Part shown: one piece after another, positions 36,966-44,735 of the stretch
Layout of the letters: the number at the start of each line of letters is the position of its first letter
How positions within the stretch are numbered: the stretch's first letter is position 1
Assembly: GCF_009650765.1 (NCBI RefSeq)
Contig: NZ_CP045740.1
Location: 3,634,001 to 3,698,000 of the forward strand
DNA from: Streptomyces sp. SUK 48
GTDB taxonomy: Bacteria > Actinomycetota > Actinomycetes > Streptomycetales > Streptomycetaceae
Direction: 5' to 3'
Length of the DNA: 64,000 nucleotides
Position numbers and translations under genes: made by a program
Notes under the pieces: model-generated
The model's input: the letters and a program-made list of their open reading frames with translations, nothing else
What the model was told of the DNA's origin: nothing
Databases searched by the model: none

Positions 36966-38129
36966 TCAGAGGCGCATCGGCTGGGGGGAGTCGCGGCGGG
37001 ACGGGTCCGCGGGGTCGTACTCGCGGATGATCTCGTAGCGCGTGTTGCGCTCCACGGGGCGGAAGCCGGCGTCGCGGATGAGGTCCAGCAGGTCCTCGCG
37101 GGTCAGCTTGTTCGGCGTACCGTAGTTGTCCGCGTCGTGCGTGATCTTGTACTCGACGACCGAGCCGTCCATGTCGTCCGCGCCGTGCTGAAGGGCCAGC
37201 TGCGCCGTCTGGACGCCGTGCATGACCCAGAAGACCTTCACATGCGGGACGTTGTCGAACAGCAGCCGGGAGACCGCGAAGGTCTTCAGGGCCTCCGCGC
37301 CGGTCGCCATCGTGGTCCGCGCCTGGAGCTTGTTGCGGACCTTGCCGTCCTGCATGTCCACGAAGTCGTGCTGGTAGCGCAGCGGGATGAAGACCTGGAA
37401 GCCGCCGGTCTCGTCCTGGAGTTCGCGCAGCCGCAGCACGTGGTCGACCCGGTGGCGCGGCTCCTCGATGTGGCCGTACAGCATCGTGGCCGGGGTCTTC
37501 AGACCCTTCTCGTGCGCCAGGCGGTGGATCCGGGACCAGTCCTCCCAGTGCGTGCGGTGGTCCACGATGTGCCGGCGGACCTCCCAGTCGAAGATCTCCG
37601 CGCCGCCACCGGTCAAAGACTCCAGGCCCGCCTCGATCAGCTCGTCCAGGATCTCGGACGCCGTGAGACCGGAGATCGTCTCGAAGTGGTGGATCTCCGT
37701 CGCCGTGAACGCCTTGAGGGAGACGTTCGGCAGCGCCGCCTTCAGCTCGCGCAGGGACCGCGGGTAGTAGCGCCACGGCAGGTTCGGGTGCAGCCCGTTG
37801 ACGATGTGCAGCTCGGTGAGGTTCTCCGTCTCCATCGCCTTCGCGAGCTTGACGGCCTCCTCGATGCGCATCGTGTACGCGTCCTTCTCCCCCGGCTTGC
37901 GCTGGAAGGAGCAGTACGCGCAGGAGGCCGTGCACACGTTCGTCATGTTCAGGTGCCGGTTGACGTTGAAGTGCACGACGTCGCCGTTCTTGCGCGTCCG
38001 CACCTCGTGCGCCAGACCACCGAGCCAGGCCAGGTCGTCCGACTCGTACAGCGCGATGCCGTCCTCACGGGTCAGCCGCTCACCGGAGCGGACCTTCTCC
38101 TCCAGCGCGCGCTTGAGCCCGACGTCCAT
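36966..38129 (-). CDS. mqnE: Aminofutalosine synthase
   Basis: MqnE is a radical SAM enzyme that joins 3-enolpyruvylbenzoate and SAM-derived adenosyl radical to give aminofutalosine. The 387-aa protein has the cluster motif CTASCAYCSFQRKPG (about 65-80) and the family segments ELHIVNGLHPNLPWRYY and GGGAEIFDWEVR. ATG 38129. Next genes on the same strand complete the menaquinone headgroup and prenylation. Confidence 0.96.
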   Translation of the reverse strand: MDVGLKRALEEKVRSGERLTREDGIALYESDDLAWLGGLAHEVRTRKNGDVVHFNVNRHLNMTNVCTASCAYCSFQRKPGEKDAYTMRIEEAVKLAKAMETENLTELHIVNGLHPNLPWRYYPRSLRELKAALPNVSLKAFTATEIHHFETISGLTASEILDELIEAGLESLTGGGAEIFDWEVRRHIVDHRTHWEDWSRIHRLAHEKGLKTPATMLYGHIEEPRHRVDHVLRLRELQDETGGFQVFIPLRYQHDFVDMQDGKVRNKLQARTTMATGAEALKTFAVSRLLFDNVPHVKVFWVMHGVQTAQLALQHGADDMDGSVVEYKITHDADNYGTPNKLTREDLLDLIRDAGFRPVERNTRYEIIREYDPADPSRRDSPQPMRL

Positions 38130-38167
38130 GCCAACACCTTTCTACGACAGCTCGGCCTACGGTATCC

Positions 38168-38623
38168 CTAGACCTCTTCGGGCAGCTCCCCGACCCGGTT
38201 CTCCCACTTCGTGGACAGCACGATGGTGGTACGGGTCCGCGAGACGCCCTTGGTCCCGCTGAGCCGGCGGATGATCCGCTCCAGGCCGTCCACGTCGGCC
38301 GCGCGCGCCTTGAGCATGAAGGAGTCGTCGCCGGCGATGAACCAGCAGTCCTCGATCTCCTTGAGGTCCCGCAGCCGCTGCGCCACGTCCTCGTGGTCGG
38401 CCGCGTCGGAGAGCGAGATGCCGATCAGGGCGGTGACACCGAGACCGAGGGAGGCGGAGTCGACCGTCGCGCGGTAACCGGTGATGACACCGGCCGCCTC
38501 CAGCCGGTTGATGCGGTCGGTGACGCTGGGCCCCGACAGTCCGACGAGGCGCCCCAGCTCCGCGTAGGAGGCCCGGCCGTTCTCTCTCAGGGCCTGGATG
38601 AGCTGCCTGTCCACCGCGTCCAT
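38168..38623 (-). CDS. Lrp/AsnC family transcriptional regulator
   Basis: The 151-aa protein has the AsnC-type winged helix (MDAVDRQLIQALRENGRASYAELGRLVGLS region, 1-60) and a RAM domain (about 70-145, GYRATVDSASLGLG ... GDDSFMLKARAADVDGLERII). It sits 38 bases upstream of mqnE inside the menaquinone cluster. It could respond to an amino acid or pathway intermediate. ATG 38623. Confidence 0.93.
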   Translation of the reverse strand: MDAVDRQLIQALRENGRASYAELGRLVGLSGPSVTDRINRLEAAGVITGYRATVDSASLGLGVTALIGISLSDAADHEDVAQRLRDLKEIEDCWFIAGDDSFMLKARAADVDGLERIIRRLSGTKGVSRTRTTIVLSTKWENRVGELPEEV

Positions 38624-38700
38624 GCGATCGAAGCCTTCCGCTGAAGAGTTCCGGAGTGATGAAAGGTAAAGCACCTGCCCGGCCACGGCCGACCCGGTCG

Positions 38701-39372
38701 CTACTGGGCCGCGCCGCCGCCCAGTTCGCCCCGCCAGCGCCGGTACAGCCCGTGCTCGACGCCCGCCGCGTCCAGCACCCGTCCGGCGACGAAGTCCACC
38801 AGGTCCTGGATGTGCGTGGCGCCCGCGTAGAAGGCGGGCGAGGCGGGGACGACCGAGGCGCCCGCGTCGTCCAGGGCGACGAGATGCCGCAGGGTCTGGC
38901 CGTTCAGCGGGGTCTCCCGTACGGCGACGACGAGGGTGCGGCGTTCCTTCAGGGTGACGCTCGCCGTGCGCTGGAGCAGGTCCTTGGACAGGCCCAGCGC
39001 GACCCCCGCCACACAGGCCGTGGAGGCCGGCACGATGAGCATGCCCTTGGCCGGGTACGACCCCGAGGACGGGCCCGCCGCGAGATCGCCCGCGTTCCAG
39101 TACCGCAGCCCGTCGAGGTCCACCGCGAAGGTCCCGGGCTTGCCGTCGGCCCCGCGAGCCAGCCATTCCCGCAGGTCGTCCTGCCAGTGGGCGTCCCGGA
39201 ACGAGATCCCCGTCTCGTCCAGCAGCGTCAGCCGGGAGGCCCTGCTGACCACCAGGTCGACGGCCTCCCCCGCCGCCAGCAACGCCCGCAGCACGGCAGC
39301 CGCATACGGCGTCCCGGAAGCACCGGACACCCCCACGATCCAAGGCACGCGCCGCGTTTCTCCTGCGTTCAC
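38701..39372 (-). CDS. mqnM: UbiX-like flavin prenyltransferase (futalosine pathway, MqnM type)
   Basis: The UbiX family makes prenylated FMN for UbiD-type decarboxylases. The 223-aa protein has the N-terminal GVSGASGTPYAAAVLRAL, a mid-region PSSGSYPAKGMLIVPASTACVAGVALG and VVAVRETPLNGQTLRHL, all typical. Adjacent mqnP and a UbiD-type gene match the late futalosine steps described in Streptomyces. The GTG at 39372 has a close AAGG site; a second GTG 8 codons later is possible. Confidence 0.9.
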   Translation of the reverse strand: MNAGETRRVPWIVGVSGASGTPYAAAVLRALLAAGEAVDLVVSRASRLTLLDETGISFRDAHWQDDLREWLARGADGKPGTFAVDLDGLRYWNAGDLAAGPSSGSYPAKGMLIVPASTACVAGVALGLSKDLLQRTASVTLKERRTLVVAVRETPLNGQTLRHLVALDDAGASVVPASPAFYAGATHIQDLVDFVAGRVLDAAGVEHGLYRRWRGELGGGAAQ

Positions 39373-39443
39373 ACCTTGAGCGTACCGGCGTGCCCACCCG
39401 GGCTCAGGACGGGTGGGGGCAACAGACGGGCCCGCGCACCGCT

Positions 39444-40343
39444 TCAGACGGTCAGGCCCCGGACCAGGAGGTCCAGCAGAGCGCACACGAAAAGGGCGAT
39501 CCCGATGAAACCGTTGACGCTGAAGAACGCCCGGTTGAGCCGGGTCAGGTCGTGCGGGCGCACGATCCGGTGCTCGTAGACGAACGCGCCGGCCACGATG
39601 ACCAGGCCGAGCCAGAAGAAGGCGCCGGCGTGGGTGGCGAGCGCGTACCAGACGAACAGCGCGGTGGTGATCGTATGGCAGGCGCGGGCGCCCCGGATCG
39701 CGGCCGGGATGCCGAAGCGGGCCGGGACCGACTTCACGCCGATGGCGCGGTCGGTCTCCACGTCCTGGCAGGCGTAGATCAGGTCGAAGCCGCCGATCCA
39801 GACGCCGACGGCGAGGCCGAGGATCACCGCGTCCCAGGACCAGCTGCCGGAGATCGCGAGCCAGCCGCCGATGGGGCCCATGGCCTGGGCGATACCCAGG
39901 ATGGCCTGCGGGAAGTTCGTGAACCGCTTCCCGTAGGGGTAGACCACCATCGGGATCACCGCGATGGGCGCGAGGGCCAGGCACAGCGGGTTCAGGAGCG
40001 CGGCGGCGCCCAGGAAGACCACGAGGGCGACGAGCGCGCCGGTCCAGGCGTGCCGTACCGACATCGCGCCGGTCACCAGCTCACGGTGCGCGGTGCGCGG
40101 ATTGCGGGCGTCGATCTCCCGGTCGATGATCCGGTTCACGGCCATCGCGAAGGTGCGCAGGCCCACCATGCAGACGGTGACCAGCAGCAGCCGGGCCCAG
40201 TGGATGTTCTTGTCCAGCGTGTACATCGCCGTCAGGGAGGCGATGTAGGCGAAGGGGAGCGCGAAGACCGAGTGCTCGATCATCACCAGGCGCAAGAACG
40301 CCTTGGTGCGTCCCGGCTGCGGCATCGCGGCGGCCGTGCTCAC
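39444..40343 (-). CDS. mqnP: UbiA-family prenyltransferase of menaquinone synthesis (MqnP)
   Basis: This membrane enzyme attaches the polyprenyl tail to the naphthoate-type headgroup. The 299-aa protein has about eight membrane helices. The two Asp-rich motifs are AVNRIIDREIDARNPRT (near residue 68) and IYACQDVETDRAIGV (near 192). GTG 40343 overlaps the UbiD-type stop (GTGA), so the two are coupled, and mqnM follows 71 bases downstream. Confidence 0.93.
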   Translation of the reverse strand: MSTAAAMPQPGRTKAFLRLVMIEHSVFALPFAYIASLTAMYTLDKNIHWARLLLVTVCMVGLRTFAMAVNRIIDREIDARNPRTAHRELVTGAMSVRHAWTGALVALVVFLGAAALLNPLCLALAPIAVIPMVVYPYGKRFTNFPQAILGIAQAMGPIGGWLAISGSWSWDAVILGLAVGVWIGGFDLIYACQDVETDRAIGVKSVPARFGIPAAIRGARACHTITTALFVWYALATHAGAFFWLGLVIVAGAFVYEHRIVRPHDLTRLNRAFFSVNGFIGIALFVCALLDLLVRGLTV

Positions 40344-41791
40344 AGGCCGTACTCCTTCCAGCGGCGGTCGACCAGGGCCGCCGTCTCCGGGTCCGACAGG
40401 ACCATCTCCGGCCACCCGCCGTCGCGCGTGTAGCCCTCCTCCGGCCATTTCCGGGTGGCGTCGATCCCGGCCTTGCCGCCCCAGAACTGCTGGTAGGAGG
40501 CGTGGTCGAGATGGTCGACGGGGCCTTCCACGACCGTGAGGTCACGGGCGTAGTCGGTGTTGCCGAGGGCGCGCCAGGCGACCTCGTGCAGATCGTGGAC
40601 GTCGCAGTCGGCGTCCACGACCACGATCAGCTTGGTGAGGGACATCATGTGCGCCCCCCACACGGCGTGCATGACCTTCTGCGCGTGCTTCGGGTACTTC
40701 TTGTCGATCGAGACGATCGCGCAGTTGTGGAAGCCGCCGGCCTCGGGCAGGTGGTAGTCCACGATGTCCGGGACGATGATCTTCAGCAGCGGCAGGAAGA
40801 AGCGTTCCGTGGCGCGGCCGAGCGGGCCGTCCTCGGTCGGCGGGCGGCCGACCACGATGGACTGGAGCAGCGGCCGCTTGCGCATCGTCACGCAGTCGAT
40901 CGTCAGCGCGGGGAACGGCTCCTGCGGCGTGTAGAAGCCGGTGTGGTCGCCGAAGGGGCCCTCGGGCAGCATCTCGCCCGGCTCCAGCCAGCCCTCCAGG
41001 ACGACCTCGGCGTTGGCCGGGACCTGGAGCGGCACGGTCTTGCAGTCGACCATCTCGATCCGCTTGCCCGCGAGGAACCCGGCGAACAGGTACTCGTCGA
41101 TGTCGCCGGGCAGCGGCGCGGTGGAGGCGTAGGTGACGGCCGGGGGGCAGCCGAAGGCGATGGCGACCGGCAGCCGCTCGCCCCGGCGCGCGGCCACCTG
41201 GTAGTGGTTGCGGCTGTCCTTGTGGATCTGCCAGTGCATGCCGATGGTGCGCTTGTCGTGGCGCTGGAGGCGGTACAGGCCGAGGTTGCGGACGCCGCTC
41301 TCGGGGTCCTTGGTGTGGGTCAGGCCCAGGTTGAAGAAGGAGCCGCCGTCCTCGGGCCAGGTGAAGAGCGCGGGGAGCTGGTCGAGGTCGACGTCGTCGC
41401 CGTGCAGGACGACCTCCTGGACCGGCGCCTCCTTGATCTTCCTCGGCGGGACGTGCGCCATCGCGCCCAGCTTGCCGAACGCCTCGCGCACCCCGACGAA
41501 GCCGTGCGGCAGCTCGGGCCGCAGCAGCCCGCCGATCTTGTCGGAGATGTCGCCGTACGACTTCAGGCCGAGCGCCTTCAGCAGGCGGCGGTCGGTGCCG
41601 AAGACGTTCATGGCCAGCGGCATCGCCGAGCCCTTGACGTTCTCGAAGAGCAGGGCGGGGCCGCCGGACTTCTGCACCCGGTCGACGATCTCCCCGATTT
41701 CCAGGTAGGGGTCCACCTCGGCCTTGATGCGCTTGAGGTCTCCCTCGCGCTCCAGGGCCCGGAGCAGGGAGCGAAGATCGTCGTAAGCCAT
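40340..41791 (-). CDS. mqnL: UbiD-family menaquinone biosynthesis decarboxylase (MqnL type)
   Basis: This UbiD-type enzyme uses prenylated FMN to decarboxylate the aromatic precursor in the futalosine route. The 483-aa protein has family segments GGPALLFENVKGSAMPLAMNVFG-like near residue 45, EVVLEGWLEPGEMLPEGPFGDHTGFY with the conserved Glu/Arg environment, and a C-terminal DLHEVAWRALGNTD. ATG 41791. First gene of the mqnL-P-M run. Confidence 0.93.
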   Translation of the reverse strand: MAYDDLRSLLRALEREGDLKRIKAEVDPYLEIGEIVDRVQKSGGPALLFENVKGSAMPLAMNVFGTDRRLLKALGLKSYGDISDKIGGLLRPELPHGFVGVREAFGKLGAMAHVPPRKIKEAPVQEVVLHGDDVDLDQLPALFTWPEDGGSFFNLGLTHTKDPESGVRNLGLYRLQRHDKRTIGMHWQIHKDSRNHYQVAARRGERLPVAIAFGCPPAVTYASTAPLPGDIDEYLFAGFLAGKRIEMVDCKTVPLQVPANAEVVLEGWLEPGEMLPEGPFGDHTGFYTPQEPFPALTIDCVTMRKRPLLQSIVVGRPPTEDGPLGRATERFFLPLLKIIVPDIVDYHLPEAGGFHNCAIVSIDKKYPKHAQKVMHAVWGAHMMSLTKLIVVVDADCDVHDLHEVAWRALGNTDYARDLTVVEGPVDHLDHASYQQFWGGKAGIDATRKWPEEGYTRDGGWPEMVLSDPETAALVDRRWKEYGL

Positions 41792-41971
41792 GCGTCCCAG
41801 TATCCGCCACGGGTCTCCCGGCCCCCGTCACCGGGCCCGGTGACGGGCGGACCGGGCGTCGTGCCCGGTGCCGTTCGCGGTGTGCTTAACCACTTGCCAG
41901 TGCCGCGTGCGGCTCGGGTTAATGGTCGTCACCGAGCAGTCAGTTCCTGCCCGACCTCTGGGGGACGACAG

Positions 41972-42655
41972 ATGCAGTACGGCACGGGGCCGGAGCGCCC
42001 CGCCCAGGACCTGCCACCCGCACCACCCGCGCCACCGGCCGCCCCGCCCGCCCCGGCTGCCGCGCCGCCCATGCCGGACGTGCCCGCGCCCTCGCCGCAC
42101 GCGGTGCCGAGGCTGCTCGACCTGCGGGTCAGCAAGCGGATCCTGTGGATCGGCCGGGCCGTGTACCCGCTGGCCAACATCGCCCGCGTGTATTCCGTCA
42201 TGCTGCGCCCGCGGCGCAAGGAGGCGGTGCTGCGGTTCCTGCGGTACAGCGCCGGGACCCTCGTCGTCGCGATGCTGGTGATGCTGCCCAGCCTGCCCGC
42301 GCTGGCGCTGGGCGGGTCGGACGGGCAGTCGGGCGCGGCCGGTTACGTCGTCTTCGTGTGGCTCCTCGCCATCGGTGCCGAGATCTTCTTCCTGGTCGAC
42401 ATGCTCGGCGTGCTGACCGCCCAGCCGCAGCACGTCCTCGCGGTGGAGACCTCGGGCGCGTCCACCGCGCTGGTCACCAGCCCGGACCCGCGCCGGCTGG
42501 ACCAGCTGGTGGAGCAGCTCTCGTACGCCATCGAGCATCCGGAGACCGAGTTCCGGGTGACGGTGCAGAGCCTCACGGTCTCGCCGAAGAACTACTACTT
42601 CGGGGACAACGTCAACATGTACGGCGGCAGCGGGAACACGGGGATCAGCTCATGA
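41972..42655 (+). CDS. DUF6232-like membrane protein with a C-terminal GNTGI motif
   Basis: The 227-aa protein has a Pro/Ala-rich start (about 1-45), two hydrophobic segments (about 95-115 LVVAMLVMLPSLPALALG and 125-150) and a cytoplasmic sheet/helix region with SPDPRRLDQLVEQLSYAIEHP. It ends with YYFGDNVNMYGGSGNTGIS. Nearly the same motif begins the next protein. Its stop overlaps the next ATG (ATGA). ATG 41972 follows GGGGGA. Function is unknown; it starts the unusual five-gene set. Confidence 0.85.
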   Translation: MQYGTGPERPAQDLPPAPPAPPAAPPAPAAAPPMPDVPAPSPHAVPRLLDLRVSKRILWIGRAVYPLANIARVYSVMLRPRRKEAVLRFLRYSAGTLVVAMLVMLPSLPALALGGSDGQSGAAGYVVFVWLLAIGAEIFFLVDMLGVLTAQPQHVLAVETSGASTALVTSPDPRRLDQLVEQLSYAIEHPETEFRVTVQSLTVSPKNYYFGDNVNMYGGSGNTGISS

Positions 42656-43002
42656 GCGGTGACAGCTACTTCTACGGCGACCACGTGACCATGCACGGCG
42701 GCACGGGCAACACCGGCATCGTCAAGAACCAGGGCGGCGGGCCTGTGGCACCGGACCCGGCGCTGACCGCGGCCCTCACCGAACTGCGGGGCCTCGTGGC
42801 CGACTTGCGCGCCCGGGTGCCGGAGTCCAGCGCCGCGCTCCTGGACGAGTCGGCGCCGGTCGCGACCGCCGATGCCGCCGTACCCGCGCGGGAGCGGCAC
42901 CGGGCGCTGATGGCCGTCGCCGGGATCGCGTCGACGGTCGGCGCGGTGGGGCAGCCGGTGGCGGAGGCGGTGCGGGCGGTCATCGGGATGATCAACGGCT
43001 GA
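42652..43002 (+). CDS. Small protein with N-terminal GNTGI motif
   Basis: The 116-aa protein begins MSGDSYFYGDHVTMHGGTGN and continues TGIVKNQGGG; then come two predicted helices (about 38-58 ALTAALTELRGLVADLRARV and 75-112, the latter amphipathic with SVG/GVG turns). The first 24 residues are homologous to the end of the preceding protein. Short glycine/asparagine beta-arch motifs of this kind are found in bacterial signalling amyloids and homotypic adaptor motifs. No enzyme domain is visible. A role as adaptor is inference. Confidence 0.8.
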   Translation: MSGDSYFYGDHVTMHGGTGNTGIVKNQGGGPVAPDPALTAALTELRGLVADLRARVPESSAALLDESAPVATADAAVPARERHRALMAVAGIASTVGAVGQPVAEAVRAVIGMING

Positions 43003-43182
43003 CCTCCGGCCGACCTCCGGTCGATCCCCGCTCGGCCCCGGCCGGCCCCCGGGTCGACCCCCGGCCGGCCCCCGGCATGGTCACTGTCGGTTAATCAGTC
43101 CCCCGTTCGGCCTGCCACCCGTTCCGTTGAAATGGCGGCGACAGGCATGTCTCCGCCGCCTCCCACGGCATTGCCTTGGAGG

Positions 43183-43205
43183 GGGGCCCTATTCAGCAGG
43201 GCCCC
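43183..43205 (+). terminator. Hairpin before the condensation-fold gene
   Basis: GGGGCCCT and AGGGCCCC form a perfect 8-bp stem with loop ATTCAGC, followed by TTCTTC. It ends 18 bases before the GTG at 43224. It may terminate the preceding two-gene unit, or act as an attenuator of the downstream genes. Confidence 0.55.
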
Positions 43206-43223
43206 TTCTTCGATGGGAGACGC

Positions 43224-44630
43224 GTGCGAATCACTGACATCCAGCGCTGCGGGGTACGGCCGGGACGGCTCGTCGAGTGGACGCTGAGCCCGGCCACCGT
43301 GGCGGCGGCGACACGGTTGCCGGAGGACTCCCGGCCGCCGGCCTACATCCAGGAGTCGCACATCCGGACCGCCAAGTGCGTACGGGAGGAAGGGCTGTTC
43401 GTGCCGACCTGGCTCGGCACCGCCTTCGATCTGCCGGGCCGGGTCGACCTCGACGTGCTCCAGGAGGCGCTGCGCGCCTGGACCTTGCGGCACGAGACGC
43501 TGCGCAGCGGCTTCCGCTGGGCGGGCGAGGAGCTGCGCCGGTTCACCCTCGATCCCGCCGATGTCTCCCTGCACCGCGAGGACGCCGGGGAGTTCGAGGA
43601 CGCCGACCGGCTCACCGCGCACCTCCAGGACCGGTTCGACACCGTCGCCGACGCCCTGCGCTGGCCGAACCTCATCTACACCGCCGTCGTACGCCCCGAC
43701 TCCACCAGCGTCTACATGGCCTTCGACCACAGCAATGTGGACGCCTACTCGCTGACCCGGATCGCCGCCGAGGTGCACGAGCTGTACGACGCGCTCACCG
43801 AGGGGCGCGCCGCCGACCGCCCCGCCCCCGCGGCCAGTTACGTCGACTTCTGCGAGATCGAGCGGGCCGACGCGGACCGGCTGGACGGCGACCACGACAT
43901 CGTGGCCCGCTGGCGGGAGTTCATCCGGCGCGGCGGCGGCACCCTGCCGGCCTTCCCGGTCGACCTCGGCCTCACCCCCGGCGAGCCGCTGCCCCCGCAG
44001 GCGATGCTGTGCGAACCGCTCGCGGACGCGGAGGCGGCGGCCGCGTTCGAGGCGTACTGCCGGCCCTACGGCGGGAGCCTGGTCGGCGTGCTGGCGGCCA
44101 CCGCGCTCGCCGTGCGGGAACTGGGCGGGCAGTCGGTGTACCGGACGGTCGTGCCCTTCCACACCCGGGTCCGCTCGCGCTGGACCGACTCGGTGGGCTG
44201 GTACGTGGGCGGCGCCCCCATCGAGGTGCCGCTGACCGGCACCCGCGGCTTCCCGGACGTCCTGCGCGCGGTGCGGACGGAGCTGGGCGCCGCCCGCAAG
44301 CTGGCCCGGATGCCGCTGGCCCGGGTGCTCGCGCTGCTCGGCGCGGACTTCCGGCCCACCTCGCCGGACCTGTACTCGATCGTGTCGTACGTCGACACCC
44401 GGGCGGTGCCCGGCGCCGACCGGTGGACGGACATGCGGGCGCACGCGCTGCTGCGGGTGTCGTACGGCGACCAGGTGTGCGTCTGGGTGAACCGGCAGCA
44501 CGAGGGGCTGTGGCTGGCCAGCCGCTACCCGGACACCGACGTCGCCGCGAAGAACATGCGGCTGTACGTGGAGCGGCTGCGGGACCACATCGCCTCGGCG
44601 GGCCACGGCAGCCTGTCCGCGGTCTCGTGA
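43224..44630 (+). CDS. Stand-alone condensation-domain-fold protein (acyltransferase-like)
   Basis: The 468-aa protein resembles NRPS condensation domains and PapA-type acyltransferases. The active-site region reads MAFDHSNVDAYSL (about residue 170), that is xHxxxD with the first His of HHxxxDG replaced by Asp but the catalytic His and structural Asp kept. Further matches are the floor-loop-like VVPFHTRVRSRWTDSVGWYVG and a C-terminal YSIVSYVDTRA. No adenylation or carrier domain is nearby, so it is not part of an NRPS module. GTG 43224 follows GGGAGA. It could O- or N-acylate a substrate, or be a non-catalytic binder. Confidence 0.8.
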   Translation: MRITDIQRCGVRPGRLVEWTLSPATVAAATRLPEDSRPPAYIQESHIRTAKCVREEGLFVPTWLGTAFDLPGRVDLDVLQEALRAWTLRHETLRSGFRWAGEELRRFTLDPADVSLHREDAGEFEDADRLTAHLQDRFDTVADALRWPNLIYTAVVRPDSTSVYMAFDHSNVDAYSLTRIAAEVHELYDALTEGRAADRPAPAASYVDFCEIERADADRLDGDHDIVARWREFIRRGGGTLPAFPVDLGLTPGEPLPPQAMLCEPLADAEAAAAFEAYCRPYGGSLVGVLAATALAVRELGGQSVYRTVVPFHTRVRSRWTDSVGWYVGGAPIEVPLTGTRGFPDVLRAVRTELGAARKLARMPLARVLALLGADFRPTSPDLYSIVSYVDTRAVPGADRWTDMRAHALLRVSYGDQVCVWVNRQHEGLWLASRYPDTDVAAKNMRLYVERLRDHIASAGHGSLSAVS

Positions 44631-44735
44631 GCGCACCGCACCGCCGTGCGCACACATCGTTATCCAAACGGGCACCACTGGCCCTGGCACGGAGCAACTA
44701 CCCCTTTCTACACTGTGGTTGAGGGGGGCGATGCT

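Noticed and set aside
43003..43080. GGCCGGCCCCCGG repeats after the small GNTGI protein gene
   Set aside because: Low-complexity GC-rich sequence with several weak stems; not distinctive beyond possible termination.
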